64,000 bases of DNA from a bacterium (GTDB taxonomy: Bacteria; Actinomycetota; Acidimicrobiia; Spongiisociales; Spongiisociaceae). Positions within the stretch are counted from its first letter, which is position 1, and each line of letters begins with the position of its first letter. Made by a program: the position numbers and the translations under genes. The DNA lies in NCBI GenBank assembly GCA_028821235.1, contig JAPPGV010000081.1:1-64000 (forward strand), written 5' to 3'. Positions 34,703-43,062 of the stretch are shown here, piece by piece. The notes beneath the pieces were generated by a model. That model did not search any database, was not told the DNA's origin, and was given only the letters and a program-made list of their open reading frames with translations.

Positions 34703-34708
34703 TAGGAT
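34703..34708 (+). promoter_or_regulatory. -10 hexamer TAGGAT of the SDR operon
   Basis: TAGGAT is followed after 18 bp by the ribosome-binding site AGGAGGG (34727-34733) and the GTG start at 34742. Confidence 0.4.
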
Positions 34709-34741
34709 CGTCGGGCCGGCTGTGGCAGGAGGGCGTCTGAC

Positions 34742-35542
34742 GTGATTGAAGAGCGGTTCTCGATGGCCGGGCGGCGTGCATTGGTGACCGGTGGCGGTGG
34801 GGGGTTCGGTAGGGCCTTCTGCCGGATCCTGGCCGAGGCCGGCGCCGAGGTCATCCCGGTCGACATTGATCGGTCCGCCGCCGAGGAGACCGCCTCGCTC
34901 GTATCAGGGGGCGGTGGCCGGGCCTGGGCGATCGAATGTGACGTGGCGGATGCGACCGCTGTCGAGGCGATGTCCGAACGGCTGGCGGAGGCCGGCCCGG
35001 GCTTGGACGTGCTGATCAACAACGCCGGCAACTCCCCTCCGTCCAGGCGGGTGGCCGACATCCCCGTCCAGGAGTGGGACGACGTGATCGCGGTCAACCT
35101 GCGGAGCGCGTTCCTGTGCACCCGAGCGCTGATACCGATGATGCTGGCCACCGAGAGCCCGTCCATCGTGAACATCGCCTCGGTGCTCGGGATGCGGGGC
35201 TTCCATCCGGACGTCATCTCCCAGGCCGGATACGCCGCCTCCAAGGCAGGCATGATCGGACTCACCCTCCAGACCGCGGCCGACTACGGGGAGTTCGGGC
35301 TGCGCGCCAACGCCGTAGCCCCCGGCTGGCACCTCGGCACCAACCTGAGCAAGCGGGCCGGTAACTTCGCCACCCCCGAACAGGAGGCGAGCCTCCGGCG
35401 CACCATCCACGAGCGGATACCGCTCCAGCGAGCCTCCACCGCCGAGGAGCTCGCTCCCCTGGTCCTCTACCTGGCCAGTGACGCCTCCCGGTTCGTGAGC
35501 GGGGCGGTCATGACCCACGACGGCGGCTGGACGGCCATATGA
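34742..35542 (+). CDS. SDR family oxidoreductase
   Basis: A 266-residue classical short-chain dehydrogenase. It has TGGGGGFGRAF for NAD(P) binding, NNAGN, a Ser in VNIASVLG, the YAASK catalytic Tyr/Lys pair and a normal C-terminal region ending VMTHDGGWTAI. Asp in PVDIDRS after the second strand suggests preference for NAD(H). The start is GTG with AGGAGGG 8 bp upstream; an ATG seven codons later is less well placed. It is controlled by the palindromic operator just upstream and is translationally coupled to the next SDR gene by a 4-bp overlap. The substrate is unknown. Confidence 0.88.
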   Translation: MIEERFSMAGRRALVTGGGGGFGRAFCRILAEAGAEVIPVDIDRSAAEETASLVSGGGGRAWAIECDVADATAVEAMSERLAEAGPGLDVLINNAGNSPPSRRVADIPVQEWDDVIAVNLRSAFLCTRALIPMMLATESPSIVNIASVLGMRGFHPDVISQAGYAASKAGMIGLTLQTAADYGEFGLRANAVAPGWHLGTNLSKRAGNFATPEQEASLRRTIHERIPLQRASTAEELAPLVLYLASDASRFVSGAVMTHDGGWTAI

Positions 35543-36306
35543 CGACCGCAGGCGGCGCCCTGGAGGGCCGGACGGCGATCGTGACCGGAGCGGCCCAGGG
35601 AATCGGCAGGAGGGTGGCCGAGCGGTTCGCCGACGAAGGGGCCTGGGTGGTCATCGCCGACATCCAGGGTGACCTGGCCCATGAGGTGGCCGACTCCATC
35701 CTCGGTAACGGAGGCAGGGCGCTGGCCATCCGGACCGACGTGGCGGATGCGGAGAGCGTGGCCCGCATGGCCGAACGCACCCGGAGGACAGTCGGCACGG
35801 TCGACATCCTGGTGAACAACGCCGCCGATATGGCAGGGCTTCGCCGGCAGCCATTCGACAGGATCACCGAAGCGGAGTGGGATCGGACGATGGCCGTCAA
35901 CGTAAAGGGCCTGTGGCTGATGGTCCGAGCCGTGGCCGGGGGTATGCGGGAGGCCGGATACGGAAAGATCATCAACATGTCCTCCGATCTGGTGTTGTCG
36001 GGAGTGCCCGGAATGGCGCATTACGTGGGTTCTAAGGGCGCGATCTGGGCGCTGACCAGAACCCTTGCGCACGAGCTGGGACCCGACGGGATCAGGGTGA
36101 ACGCGGTGGCGCCCGGCTTCACCGAGACCGAATCAGCTCTCCGCCTCGGTGGGGATGCGCCGGTGCGGAGCATCGCCCGGCGGGCGCTTCCCAGGGCCGA
36201 GACACCTGACGACCTCACCGGCACGATGCTCTACCTGGCGTCTGCGGACTCGGACTTCGTGACCGGCCAGTTGATCGCCGTGAACGGAGGATCCGTCCTC
36301 CATTGA
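35539..36306 (+). CDS. SDR family oxidoreductase
   Basis: A 255-residue short-chain dehydrogenase. Motifs are TGAAQGIGRRV, NNAAD, a Ser in INMSSDLV, and YVGSKGA as the Tyr/Lys active site. The C-terminal TGQLIAVNGGSVL is typical. Asp in IADIQG predicts NAD(H) use. It is clearly a different SDR from the preceding one and shares its operon by an ATGA overlap; the pair may carry out successive oxidations of a hydroxylated compound. The next gene is on the opposite strand, 46 bp away. Confidence 0.88.
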   Translation: MTTAGGALEGRTAIVTGAAQGIGRRVAERFADEGAWVVIADIQGDLAHEVADSILGNGGRALAIRTDVADAESVARMAERTRRTVGTVDILVNNAADMAGLRRQPFDRITEAEWDRTMAVNVKGLWLMVRAVAGGMREAGYGKIINMSSDLVLSGVPGMAHYVGSKGAIWALTRTLAHELGPDGIRVNAVAPGFTETESALRLGGDAPVRSIARRALPRAETPDDLTGTMLYLASADSDFVTGQLIAVNGGSVLH

Positions 36307-36352
36307 CGCCTCCTCCCGTCCGTCCGGGACCGAGGAGTCATCCGTCGAATGC

Positions 36353-37165
36353 TCAGAGATGCAAGAGCCGGGCCAGATTGTTCCCCATGATGGCTTCCAT
36401 GTCCGATTCGCTCAGGTTGATCCCGAGCGGACCGTCCCTGGTGAGGGTCTCGATTATGCGTAGCTGGCTGTATGGATCCTGCACCGGGCAGTCGCTGCCG
36501 AACACCATGCGGCCGGCGCCGATCGCGAGGACCGCTTCGGCAACCCTCGGCTGATGGCCCCACCCGGTCTCCAGGTACACGTTGTCGCAGTGGCGAGCCA
36601 CATTGATGGCGTCGTCCGCGTACCCGATCTTCTGGGTCCCGAGATGAGCCAGGATCACCGTCGTGCCCGGATGGTCGGCGGCCAAGGGCTCCATCAGTGC
36701 CGGGACCGCGAACGGTGGATCGCCCGTGTGTATCAGGACCGGAATGTCCAGCAGAGCGGCCTCCTCCAGAACCGGATCGGTGAATTCGCGGGCCTTGGGC
36801 CAGTAGGCGTGAGCGGTCGGGTGCAGCTTCACCATGCGAAACCCGTCCTCGGCCACCAGCCGCCTCAGTTCGGCCAGGCCGGCGTCCACACCCAGATGAG
36901 GATTGAGCATGAATGTCCCCACGAGCCGGTCGGGGTACTTGCGAACCGCTTCGATCACCGGCCTGTGCTGCTCACGGAAGCTGAGATCGGCCCGCTGGGT
37001 GGGACCCAACATCGGCATGACCGCCGCCCGGTCGATCACCCGGGAGCCACCCGGTATCGGGAGCTTCTCGTCCATGATGGAGATCAGGTCGTCGGCTGTG
37101 AACGGAGGCCAGCCTCTGGTCGGATCCGGATCGTCACTGAGATGCACATGTCCGTCTACGATCAA
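36353..37165 (-). CDS. Amidohydrolase family 2 protein
   Basis: A 270-residue TIM-barrel hydrolase of the amidohydrolase_2 type. It has the HVH motif in VDGHVHLSD at the N-terminus, His in LIHTGDPP, His in VILAHLGTQK, and the terminal Asp in MVFGSDCPVQ. It is shorter than the homologue at 26472 but has the key residues. Relatives are hydrolases or decarboxylases of carboxylated rings and lactones. An ACCTCC-complementary ribosome-binding site lies just before its ATG in the divergent spacer, which also contains the promoter of the M20 gene. Confidence 0.82.
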   Translation of the reverse strand: MIVDGHVHLSDDPDPTRGWPPFTADDLISIMDEKLPIPGGSRVIDRAAVMPMLGPTQRADLSFREQHRPVIEAVRKYPDRLVGTFMLNPHLGVDAGLAELRRLVAEDGFRMVKLHPTAHAYWPKAREFTDPVLEEAALLDIPVLIHTGDPPFAVPALMEPLAADHPGTTVILAHLGTQKIGYADDAINVARHCDNVYLETGWGHQPRVAEAVLAIGAGRMVFGSDCPVQDPYSQLRIIETLTRDGPLGINLSESDMEAIMGNNLARLLHL

Positions 37166-37180
37166 CCGTCACCTCCGGCG

Positions 37181-37295
37181 CGCCATGTTACGGCTCCGGC
37201 CCCGCGGATCGCTCAGCGGGTAGCATGCGGCACCGTGCCCGACCTCCGAGCAGCCGCCCAGCACCTGTACCCGGACCTGGTCGACCTGCGCCGAA
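37181..37295 (+). repeat. Promoter and 5' gene segment duplicated at 50381-50495
   Basis: These 115 bp, covering the promoter and first 20 codons of the M20 gene, recur at 50381-50495 with four mismatches by direct comparison and no gaps. This copy is the intact parent because the gene continues. Confidence 0.85.
37221..37226 (+). promoter_or_regulatory. -10 hexamer TAGCAT of the M20 gene
   Basis: TAGCAT lies 8 nt before the GTG start at 37235 with no ribosome-binding site, as expected for a leaderless transcript. The same hexamer and spacing are kept in the duplicate at 50421. Confidence 0.42.
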
Positions 37296-38431
37296 TGCTC
37301 CACCGATTCCCCGAGCGAGGCAACCACCTCCCCGAGACCCGCCGGATCGTGCTCGAAGCACTCGAAGGCCTACCCCTCGACATCGTGGCGCACCAGACCA
37401 CCAGCGGGATCGTGGCGGTACTGGAGGGTGACCACCCCGGCCCGGTCACCCTGCTCCGGGCCGACATGGACGCCCTCCCGGTGACGGAAGAGACCGGCCT
37501 GGAGTTCGCCAGCCTCCACGACGGGTTCATGCACGCCTGCGGGCACGATCTGCACACCGCCATGCTGGTCGGGGCGGCCCGGGTGCTGTCCTCCATGAAG
37601 TCCGACCTGGCAGGCACGGTGCTGTTCATGTTCCAGCCCGGCGAGGAAGGCTTCGCCGGGGCGCGGTTCATGCTCGAGGAGGGTCTGCTCGACACGGCGG
37701 AAGACCGGCCCTCGGGCGCCTTCGCCATCCACGTCAACACCTGGACCCGCACCGGCATGGTGCTCCACCGCAAGGGCCCGCAACTCGCTTCGGACGACGA
37801 GGTCCGGGTCACGATCCGGGGCAAGGGAGGCCACGCCTCCGCCCCCCACCTCTCCTACGATCCGATTCCGGTGGCCGCGGAGATCGTCCTCGCCACGCAG
37901 ACCGCCATCACCCGCCGGATCAACGTCTTCGATCCGGGCGTGATCACCTTTGCCACCGTCGACGCCGGGACCACCCACAACGTGATCCCCGAGACCGCCC
38001 TGCTGGTCGGAACGATCCGAGCCGTCTCCGACAGCACCCGCCTCCAACTTCACGCCCTGATCGAACGGGTGGCCCCGAACATCGCCGCGGCCCACGGCGT
38101 GGAGGCCGAGGTCGAGATCGACCTGGGATATCCCGTAACCGTCAACGACCCCGACCACACCACCTGGGTGGACACCGTGGCCCGGAACACGTTGGGCGAC
38201 GACCACGTGGTATGGATGGATTCGCCGTTCATGGGCGCCGAGGACTGGGGATTCGTGCTGCAGGAGGTACCCGGGACCATGTCGTTCCTCGGGGCGTGCC
38301 CTCCCCAGCTGGAACCGGGCCGGGCAGCCGGCCTCCACTCCAACCGGGCCGTGTTCGACGAGGAGGCGATGATCAGCGGCACGGCTCTGCACGCCGCAGT
38401 GGCCCTCTCGCGCGCGATGAGCGAGGAGTAG
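37235..38431 (+). CDS. M20 family amidohydrolase (N-acyl amino acid / hippurate hydrolase-like)
   Basis: A 398-residue dinuclear-metal hydrolase. Visible motifs are LRADMDALPV (metal Asp), HACGHDLHTAML (metal Cys/His region), FQPGEEGFAGARFM (catalytic Glu), the lid dimerisation domain about residues 185-300, and the closing MGAEDWGF with a metal ligand before the C-terminal helix. The group hydrolyses N-acyl amino acids, IAA-amino acids or carbamoyl derivatives. The GTG at 37235 is chosen because it follows a -10 hexamer and starts the first helix of the family; the open frame upstream overlaps the divergent gene. Confidence 0.88.
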   Translation: MPDLRAAAQHLYPDLVDLRRMLHRFPERGNHLPETRRIVLEALEGLPLDIVAHQTTSGIVAVLEGDHPGPVTLLRADMDALPVTEETGLEFASLHDGFMHACGHDLHTAMLVGAARVLSSMKSDLAGTVLFMFQPGEEGFAGARFMLEEGLLDTAEDRPSGAFAIHVNTWTRTGMVLHRKGPQLASDDEVRVTIRGKGGHASAPHLSYDPIPVAAEIVLATQTAITRRINVFDPGVITFATVDAGTTHNVIPETALLVGTIRAVSDSTRLQLHALIERVAPNIAAAHGVEAEVEIDLGYPVTVNDPDHTTWVDTVARNTLGDDHVVWMDSPFMGAEDWGFVLQEVPGTMSFLGACPPQLEPGRAAGLHSNRAVFDEEAMISGTALHAAVALSRAMSEE

Positions 38432-38608
38432 GAGACAACGCCGCTGAACCGGCGCGGCGTAGCAGTACATGCCGCGGTCGGGACGGCTTCAAGTGGCAGG
38501 ACGTTTCCCTCCCGGCTCTACACTCTCGCGGGTGAACAGCCCCACGTACACATTGCGCTACCGGACGTCGGAAAGAGTCTTGAAGCCGACCAGTAGAGAA
38601 CGGGATTG

Positions 38609-39469
38609 ATGGTTCGCTTCCGTCCGAAGAGAGCTCCGAAGCCCGCAACGGACGGCACCGACCCGTCCGGTGACGGTCGGGCAGGGCATCCGGCCGTGCT
38701 CGTAGACGGCGTCACCAAGATCTACAACGAGGATACGCCTCAGGCGCTCCTGGCGCTGGATGACATCAGCATGCGCGTCGACCAAGGCGAGGTGGTGGCC
38801 CTCCTGGGGCCGAGCGGTTGCGGCAAGAGCACCCTGCTGAAGATGATCGGCGGCCTCTACCCGGCCACCGGCGGGCGGATCCTCGTCGACGGTGTTCCGG
38901 TGACCGAGCCGGGCGAACTCACCGGCATGATGTTCCAGAAGCCCGTCCTGTTCCCGTGGCTCAAGGTGGTCGACAACGTGCTGTTGCCCGTGCGCACCCA
39001 CGGCGCCAAGCGGTCGGAGTTCCTCGACCGGGCCAACGACCTGATCGCCCTGGCAGGACTCCAGGGCTTCGAGCAACGCTATCCGTGGGAACTGTCGGGT
39101 GGCATGCAGCAGCGGGTCGCGATCTGCCGGATGCTGATGGGCGAACCGAAGGTGCTCCTGCTCGACGAGCCGTTCGGGGCGCTGGACGAGATGACGCGCG
39201 AGTACATGGACCTGGAGCTCAGGCGCATCATCATCCAGCAGAATCGGAGCGCCCTGCTGGTCACCCACAACCCGCTCGAGGCCGCATTCATCGGCGACCG
39301 GGTGGTGGTGATGACACCGCGCCCGGGCAAGATCGCCGGGGAGGTGGCCGTCCCGCTGGGCAAGGACCGCTCGGAGGACCTGCTGGCTTCTGACGAGCTG
39401 AACGTGTACATCCGGGAAGCCCGTTCCCTGCTCGAGCTGGCCAAGGACAGCATGGGACGCCCCCTGTGA
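38609..39469 (+). CDS. ABC transporter ATP-binding protein (NitT/TauT-type)
   Basis: A 286-residue ATPase of the nitrate/taurine/sulfonate importer class. Walker A GPSGCGKST (about 71), Q-loop MFQKPVLFPW, signature LSGGMQQRVAIC, Walker B VLLLDEPFGALD and H-loop LLVTHNPLEA are all intact. Residues 1-30 are a poorly conserved, basic extension. It overlaps the permease gene by 4 bp and together with the lipoprotein at 40365 forms an importer; the neighbouring hydrolases suggest a nitrogen heterocycle or pyrimidine-like ligand. Confidence 0.9.
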   Translation: MVRFRPKRAPKPATDGTDPSGDGRAGHPAVLVDGVTKIYNEDTPQALLALDDISMRVDQGEVVALLGPSGCGKSTLLKMIGGLYPATGGRILVDGVPVTEPGELTGMMFQKPVLFPWLKVVDNVLLPVRTHGAKRSEFLDRANDLIALAGLQGFEQRYPWELSGGMQQRVAICRMLMGEPKVLLLDEPFGALDEMTREYMDLELRRIIIQQNRSALLVTHNPLEAAFIGDRVVVMTPRPGKIAGEVAVPLGKDRSEDLLASDELNVYIREARSLLELAKDSMGRPL

Positions 39470-40257
39470 GCGAGCGGGCCAAGTCGGCGTTGACGTTCCT
39501 GGCCTCCCTGGTGGTGATCCTGGGTGTCTGGGAGTACGTGTCGCGGAGCGGCGGGGTCAACCCGATCGTGGTGCCGGCGCCCTCCTCGATCATGGCGGCC
39601 ATCTGGTTCGTGATAACCAACCTGTTCAGCAACCTGGCCTACTGGAAGGACACCTGGATCACGCTGTACGAGATCGTGTTCGGGTTCCTGCTGGGTTCGG
39701 GAACGGCCATCGTGATCGGCTCTCTGGTCGCCGAGTTCGCCACCGCGCGCCGGATCGTGATCCCTTACACCATCGCCCTCAACTCGACGCCCAAGATCGC
39801 CATCGCCCCCCTGTTCGTGATCTGGTTCGGATTCGGGGCGATGCCGAAGATCCTCATCGCGGCGGTCATCTGCTTCTTCCCGGTGTTCGTCAACACGGTC
39901 ACCGGCCTGCAATCCACCGAGGAGGAGGAACTGGAGTTGATGGCGTCGATCCGGGCCTCCCGCTGGCAGACGTTCCTGCGGCTCAAGCTCCCCCGCTCCG
40001 CCCCGTTCGTGTTCGCCTCGCTCCGCACCGCCATGGCCTTCGCCGCGATCGGGGCGGTCATCGGCGAGTTCGCCGGCGCCCAGGACGGGCTGGGGTTCCA
40101 GATCGAGTTCGCGGCGGCACGGCTCGAGACCGCCCGGCTGTTCGCCTTCCTGTTCGTCGTGTCCGTCCTCGCCTACCTGCTCTACTCGCTGATCGCCTAC
40201 ACGGAGCGCAAGGTCATCTTCTGGTCGGCGACCACCAGGATGCAGCGCCTCCAGTAG
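39466..40257 (+). CDS. ABC transporter permease (NitT/TauT-type)
   Basis: A 263-residue inner-membrane permease with about six hydrophobic segments. The cytoplasmic EAA-like loop is present as ELELMASIRASRWQTFLRLKLPRSAPF (about 150-176), which contacts the ATPase. It starts with GTG overlapping the ATPase stop by 4 bp. Length and topology are standard for the BPD_transp_1 family. It is followed by a strong bidirectional hairpin terminator. Confidence 0.9.
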   Translation: MSERAKSALTFLASLVVILGVWEYVSRSGGVNPIVVPAPSSIMAAIWFVITNLFSNLAYWKDTWITLYEIVFGFLLGSGTAIVIGSLVAEFATARRIVIPYTIALNSTPKIAIAPLFVIWFGFGAMPKILIAAVICFFPVFVNTVTGLQSTEEEELELMASIRASRWQTFLRLKLPRSAPFVFASLRTAMAFAAIGAVIGEFAGAQDGLGFQIEFAAARLETARLFAFLFVVSVLAYLLYSLIAYTERKVIFWSATTRMQRLQ

Positions 40258-40313
40258 CGGTCCGGCCGGCCGAACCGTCCACGAATTCCTCCACGGTTCC
40301 GACCTGGGTAAGC

Positions 40314-40341
40314 GGAAGGGCCGCCGGATGGCGGCCCTTCC
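40314..40341. terminator. Bidirectional hairpin terminator between convergent transporter genes
   Basis: GGAAGGGCCGCC (40314-40325) and GGCGGCCCTTCC (40330-40341) form a perfect 12-bp stem with a GGAT loop. It lies between the permease stop at 40257 and the stop of the convergent substrate-binding protein gene at 40365, so it can end both transcripts. Confidence 0.75.
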
Positions 40342-40364
40342 GTGTGCTTCGGCTTGACGGCCGA

Positions 40365-41450
40365 TCAGGCCGACGTGGCGGCGTCCCGCTCCGCCTGCTT
40401 GTCGAAGTCGTTGATGGTGTCGATGAACTCGTTGGTGTACACCGACGTGGGATCGAAGCCATCGCCGAGGGTGCCCCGTGATGCCAGCAGGTCGATGTAG
40501 GCCGTCCACGAATCCGGACGGTTCCAACCCAGCCGGTTGCCGGAGTCCTCGTACGGCAGCTGCCGCTTGATGCTCTCCTCGATGGCCAGCTTGTCGAACC
40601 CTTCGGGATCGCCCACCTGATCGGGGCGGGAGGCGGCGATCGCGTCCAGGCCGGCTCTCGGATCGGCGTGGGTGTACTCCGCCGCCCGGGCGATCGGCCG
40701 CAGCAAGCACTCGACAAGGCCGGGATCGCTATCGATGAGCTCTTGCTGGACCACGATGCTGGCGCCGTTGAGCAACCCGAACTCGCCCAGATCGAACTCG
40801 TTCAGGTCAACTTCGAAGCCCAACTCGATCACGTTGAAGTAGTCGGAGAAGTAGGCCACGATCCGGTCGCTGTCGAAGGCGGCGGCCGTTGTCCCGCCGG
40901 CCCCGGTCTCGATGATCTCCACATCCGCCTCCGGGTCGATGCCGGCGGCCGCCAGCATGCTCTCGAAGAACGGGACCTCGCCGGCGGTGGCCTCCGACAC
41001 ACCGAGGGTTTGACCGGCGAAAGACTCGATAGTGGTGAAGGACGATCCTGCGGGCGTCACCAGTGCGTAGATGAGCCGGTTCTGGAGTACGAAGACCACC
41101 TTGAGGTCTTCGCCCAGAGCGACGGCGTCCACGATCGGGCCGGGGTCGGCCAGACCGAACTCCACATTGTTGGCCACCACCTGCTGAACCACCGACGCGC
41201 TGCCGTCGGCGAACTCGATGTTGACCGAGATGCCCTCTTCCTCGTAGTAGCCGAGCGACTCCGCTACGAAGATCGAGTAGAAGGGTACGGCGAACGGGAA
41301 GGGAAGGAGGAACGTTGTCTCACGCAACTCGCCGTCGACCGCGCAACCGGCGCCGGACGATTCGGCATCGTCCCCTTGGCAGGCGGCCGCTACGAGTGCG
41401 AGGCTCAGAAGCGCTGCCACCAGACCCGTCCGTCTCGAAATCCTTGTCAT
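40365..41450 (-). CDS. ABC transporter substrate-binding lipoprotein (NMT1/THI5-like)
   Basis: A 361-residue lipoprotein. The N-terminus MTRISRR...LALVAAACQGDD is a signal sequence with lipobox AAAC, so Cys is about residue 24. The mature part is an NMT1-type periplasmic-binding fold (AESLGYYEEEGISVNIEF, FGLADPGPIVDAV, GQTLGVSEAT). Members bind nitrate, sulfonates, or thiamine and pyrimidine precursors. The ATG at 41450 has GGAGGGTGG upstream; the longer frame of 76 extra codons lacks a signal. Unusually, it faces the ATPase/permease operon rather than belonging to it. CGGGACGTCCCG at 41515-41526 lies upstream and could be an operator. Confidence 0.88.
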   Translation of the reverse strand: MTRISRRTGLVAALLSLALVAAACQGDDAESSGAGCAVDGELRETTFLLPFPFAVPFYSIFVAESLGYYEEEGISVNIEFADGSASVVQQVVANNVEFGLADPGPIVDAVALGEDLKVVFVLQNRLIYALVTPAGSSFTTIESFAGQTLGVSEATAGEVPFFESMLAAAGIDPEADVEIIETGAGGTTAAAFDSDRIVAYFSDYFNVIELGFEVDLNEFDLGEFGLLNGASIVVQQELIDSDPGLVECLLRPIARAAEYTHADPRAGLDAIAASRPDQVGDPEGFDKLAIEESIKRQLPYEDSGNRLGWNRPDSWTAYIDLLASRGTLGDGFDPTSVYTNEFIDTINDFDKQAERDAATSA

Positions 41451-41591
41451 ATACCACCCTCCCTGGGTCGGCGATCGGTGTATCGGTCCCCGAAGCGTAC
41501 ACCGCTCAACGGAACGGGACGTCCCGGGTTTGATCCACCCGGACGATCTTCGGGAATGAGGATCGGGGCTAACCTGCGAAGGGTCGCCGCT

Positions 41592-41694
41592 AGGAGGGTG
41601 CTGAAAAAGACGGGGATTGGTTGGCCCGCGATCTTGTGATCCGGGGGTTCGTCGCCGACCTGCGGGCCAACTGGACACTTTTCAGTACCCTCCT
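41592..41694. mobile_element. MITE-like fold-back element, copy 2
   Basis: A 103-bp element with terminal inverted repeats AGGAGGGTGCTGAAAA (41592-41607) and TTTTCAGTACCCTCCT (41679-41694), matching at 15 of 16 positions. Inside is a second pair, GTTGGCCCGC and GCGGGCCAAC, so the single strand folds into one long hairpin. There is no open reading frame. It makes up most of the 317-bp gap between the lipoprotein and RidA genes and is related to the element at 18192. Confidence 0.6.
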
Positions 41695-41767
41695 CGATCG
41701 CGGGCGCCGCCCGGTCGGCGAATCCTCGCCCCCCGAACGGTGGCCGGATGCGAAAGAGGAGGTCTAA

Positions 41768-42169
41768 GTGGGCCGGAAGGCGATCAACAGCCCTAATTAC
41801 CACGTTCCTATCGACGGCTTCGCCCAGATCATCGCCGCGGAGCCGGACAGTTCGACCCTGTACGTGAGCGGGCTGACCTCCCGGACCGCTGACGGAACGA
41901 TCGTGGGCGTCGACGACATGGCGGCCCAGGCGCGCCAGGTGCTGGTGAACATGGCCAACGTACTGGATTCCGCCGGCGCCACCATGGACGACGTGGTCCA
42001 GATCCGGACCTACGTCACGGACATCACGCTATGGGGCGTGATCGAGCCCGTGTGGCGCGAGCGCTGGGGCGACGTGTGGCCGGCCTCCACGCTGGTGCAG
42101 ATCGAGCGCCTGTTCGACCCCAGGCAGATGATCGAGATGGAGGCGATCGCCCGAATCGGGGGTTCGTGA
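41768..42169 (+). CDS. RidA family (YjgF/YER057c) protein
   Basis: A 133-residue protein with the RidA fold (SGLTSRTADGTIVG, DDVVQIRTYVTD). The last motif contains the conserved Arg that in active members deaminates imine intermediates. RidA proteins detoxify or process enamines and imines released by PLP and pyrimidine-degrading enzymes. It starts with GTG after an AGAGGAGG site. It is the first gene of the Mo-hydroxylase operon, with 20 bp to the next gene, fitting an aminoacrylate- or imine-hydrolysing step as in some pyrimidine routes. Confidence 0.9.
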   Translation: MGRKAINSPNYHVPIDGFAQIIAAEPDSSTLYVSGLTSRTADGTIVGVDDMAAQARQVLVNMANVLDSAGATMDDVVQIRTYVTDITLWGVIEPVWRERWGDVWPASTLVQIERLFDPRQMIEMEAIARIGGS

Positions 42170-42189
42170 TCCGTGCCCCGGAGTAGCCG

Positions 42190-43062
42190 GTGAGGCCGGC
42201 GCCTTTCAGATACTTCGCCCCGGACTCTCTGGAGGAGGCACTCTCGCTCCTGCGCGGGTACGGGGAGGAGGCCAAGATACTGGCCGGTGGTCAGAGCCTG
42301 TTGCCGCTGATGGCGTTCCGCCTGGTCAGACCGGCGGTCCTGATCGATCTACGTAACATCGCGGAACTCGGCCGCTACCGCCTTGACGGCAACCGGCTGA
42401 CAATCGGATCCATGGTCACCCATCGGGCCATCGAATTCGACGAGCGGCTGACATCCAGGTGTGACATGCTGGCGGAGGCCCTCGACGTCTTGGGCCACGC
42501 CGCCATCCGCAACGTCGGCACGGTCGGCGGGAGCCTTGCCCACGCCGATCCCGCGGCGGAGTGGCTCGCCGTCGCGCTGGCACTGGAAGCGCGAGTAATG
42601 GTCGCCGGACCCCGCGGCACTCGCAGCGTGGCGGCGGAGAACTTCGCCACCGGATGGATGGCCAGCTGCCTGGCTCCCGACGAGATACTGACCGAAGTGC
42701 GCCTGGACATGCCCGGACCGGGCACCGGTTCCGCATTCGAGGAGGTAGCCAGGCGCCACGGAGACTTCGCCGTGGTCGGCGCGGCGGCCGCGGTCACGGT
42801 GGCGGACGAGGCGATCGAGAGCGTCCGGATTGCCCTGGCCGGCGCCGCGTCCACGCCTATCCGCACCGCGCGGGCCGAAGCCCTCCTGGCCGGCAGCGTC
42901 CCGTCGGCCAAGGACCTGGAAGCAGCCGGCGAGGCGGCCGCCTCCGATACCGATCCGGTAGCCGATCTGCACGGGAGCGAGGACTACAAGCGGCACCTGG
43001 CCCGGGTGTTGACCCGCCGCGCCGTGGAGCGTGCCTATCGCCGGGCGCTGGAGCGGCCATGA
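42190..43062 (+). CDS. Molybdenum hydroxylase FAD-binding subunit (CoxM/XdhB-like)
   Basis: A 290-residue FAD subunit. The N-terminal ILAGGQSLLPLM is the first FAD-binding loop, with TVGGSLAHADPAAEW as the second and a C-terminal CO-dehydrogenase flavoprotein domain. It passes electrons from the iron-sulfur subunit to an acceptor. It starts with GTG; the stop codon overlaps the ATG of the small subunit gene by 4 bp. Gene order medium-small-large is typical of CO-dehydrogenase-like and xanthine-dehydrogenase-like operons. Confidence 0.93.
   Translation: MRPAPFRYFAPDSLEEALSLLRGYGEEAKILAGGQSLLPLMAFRLVRPAVLIDLRNIAELGRYRLDGNRLTIGSMVTHRAIEFDERLTSRCDMLAEALDVLGHAAIRNVGTVGGSLAHADPAAEWLAVALALEARVMVAGPRGTRSVAAENFATGWMASCLAPDEILTEVRLDMPGPGTGSAFEEVARRHGDFAVVGAAAAVTVADEAIESVRIALAGAASTPIRTARAEALLAGSVPSAKDLEAAGEAAASDTDPVADLHGSEDYKRHLARVLTRRAVERAYRRALERP

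Noticed and set aside
38432-38608. CGCCG-CTGAAC-CGGCG hairpin as terminator after the M20 gene
   Set aside because: Only 5 bp with no T-run; too weak to list as a terminator.
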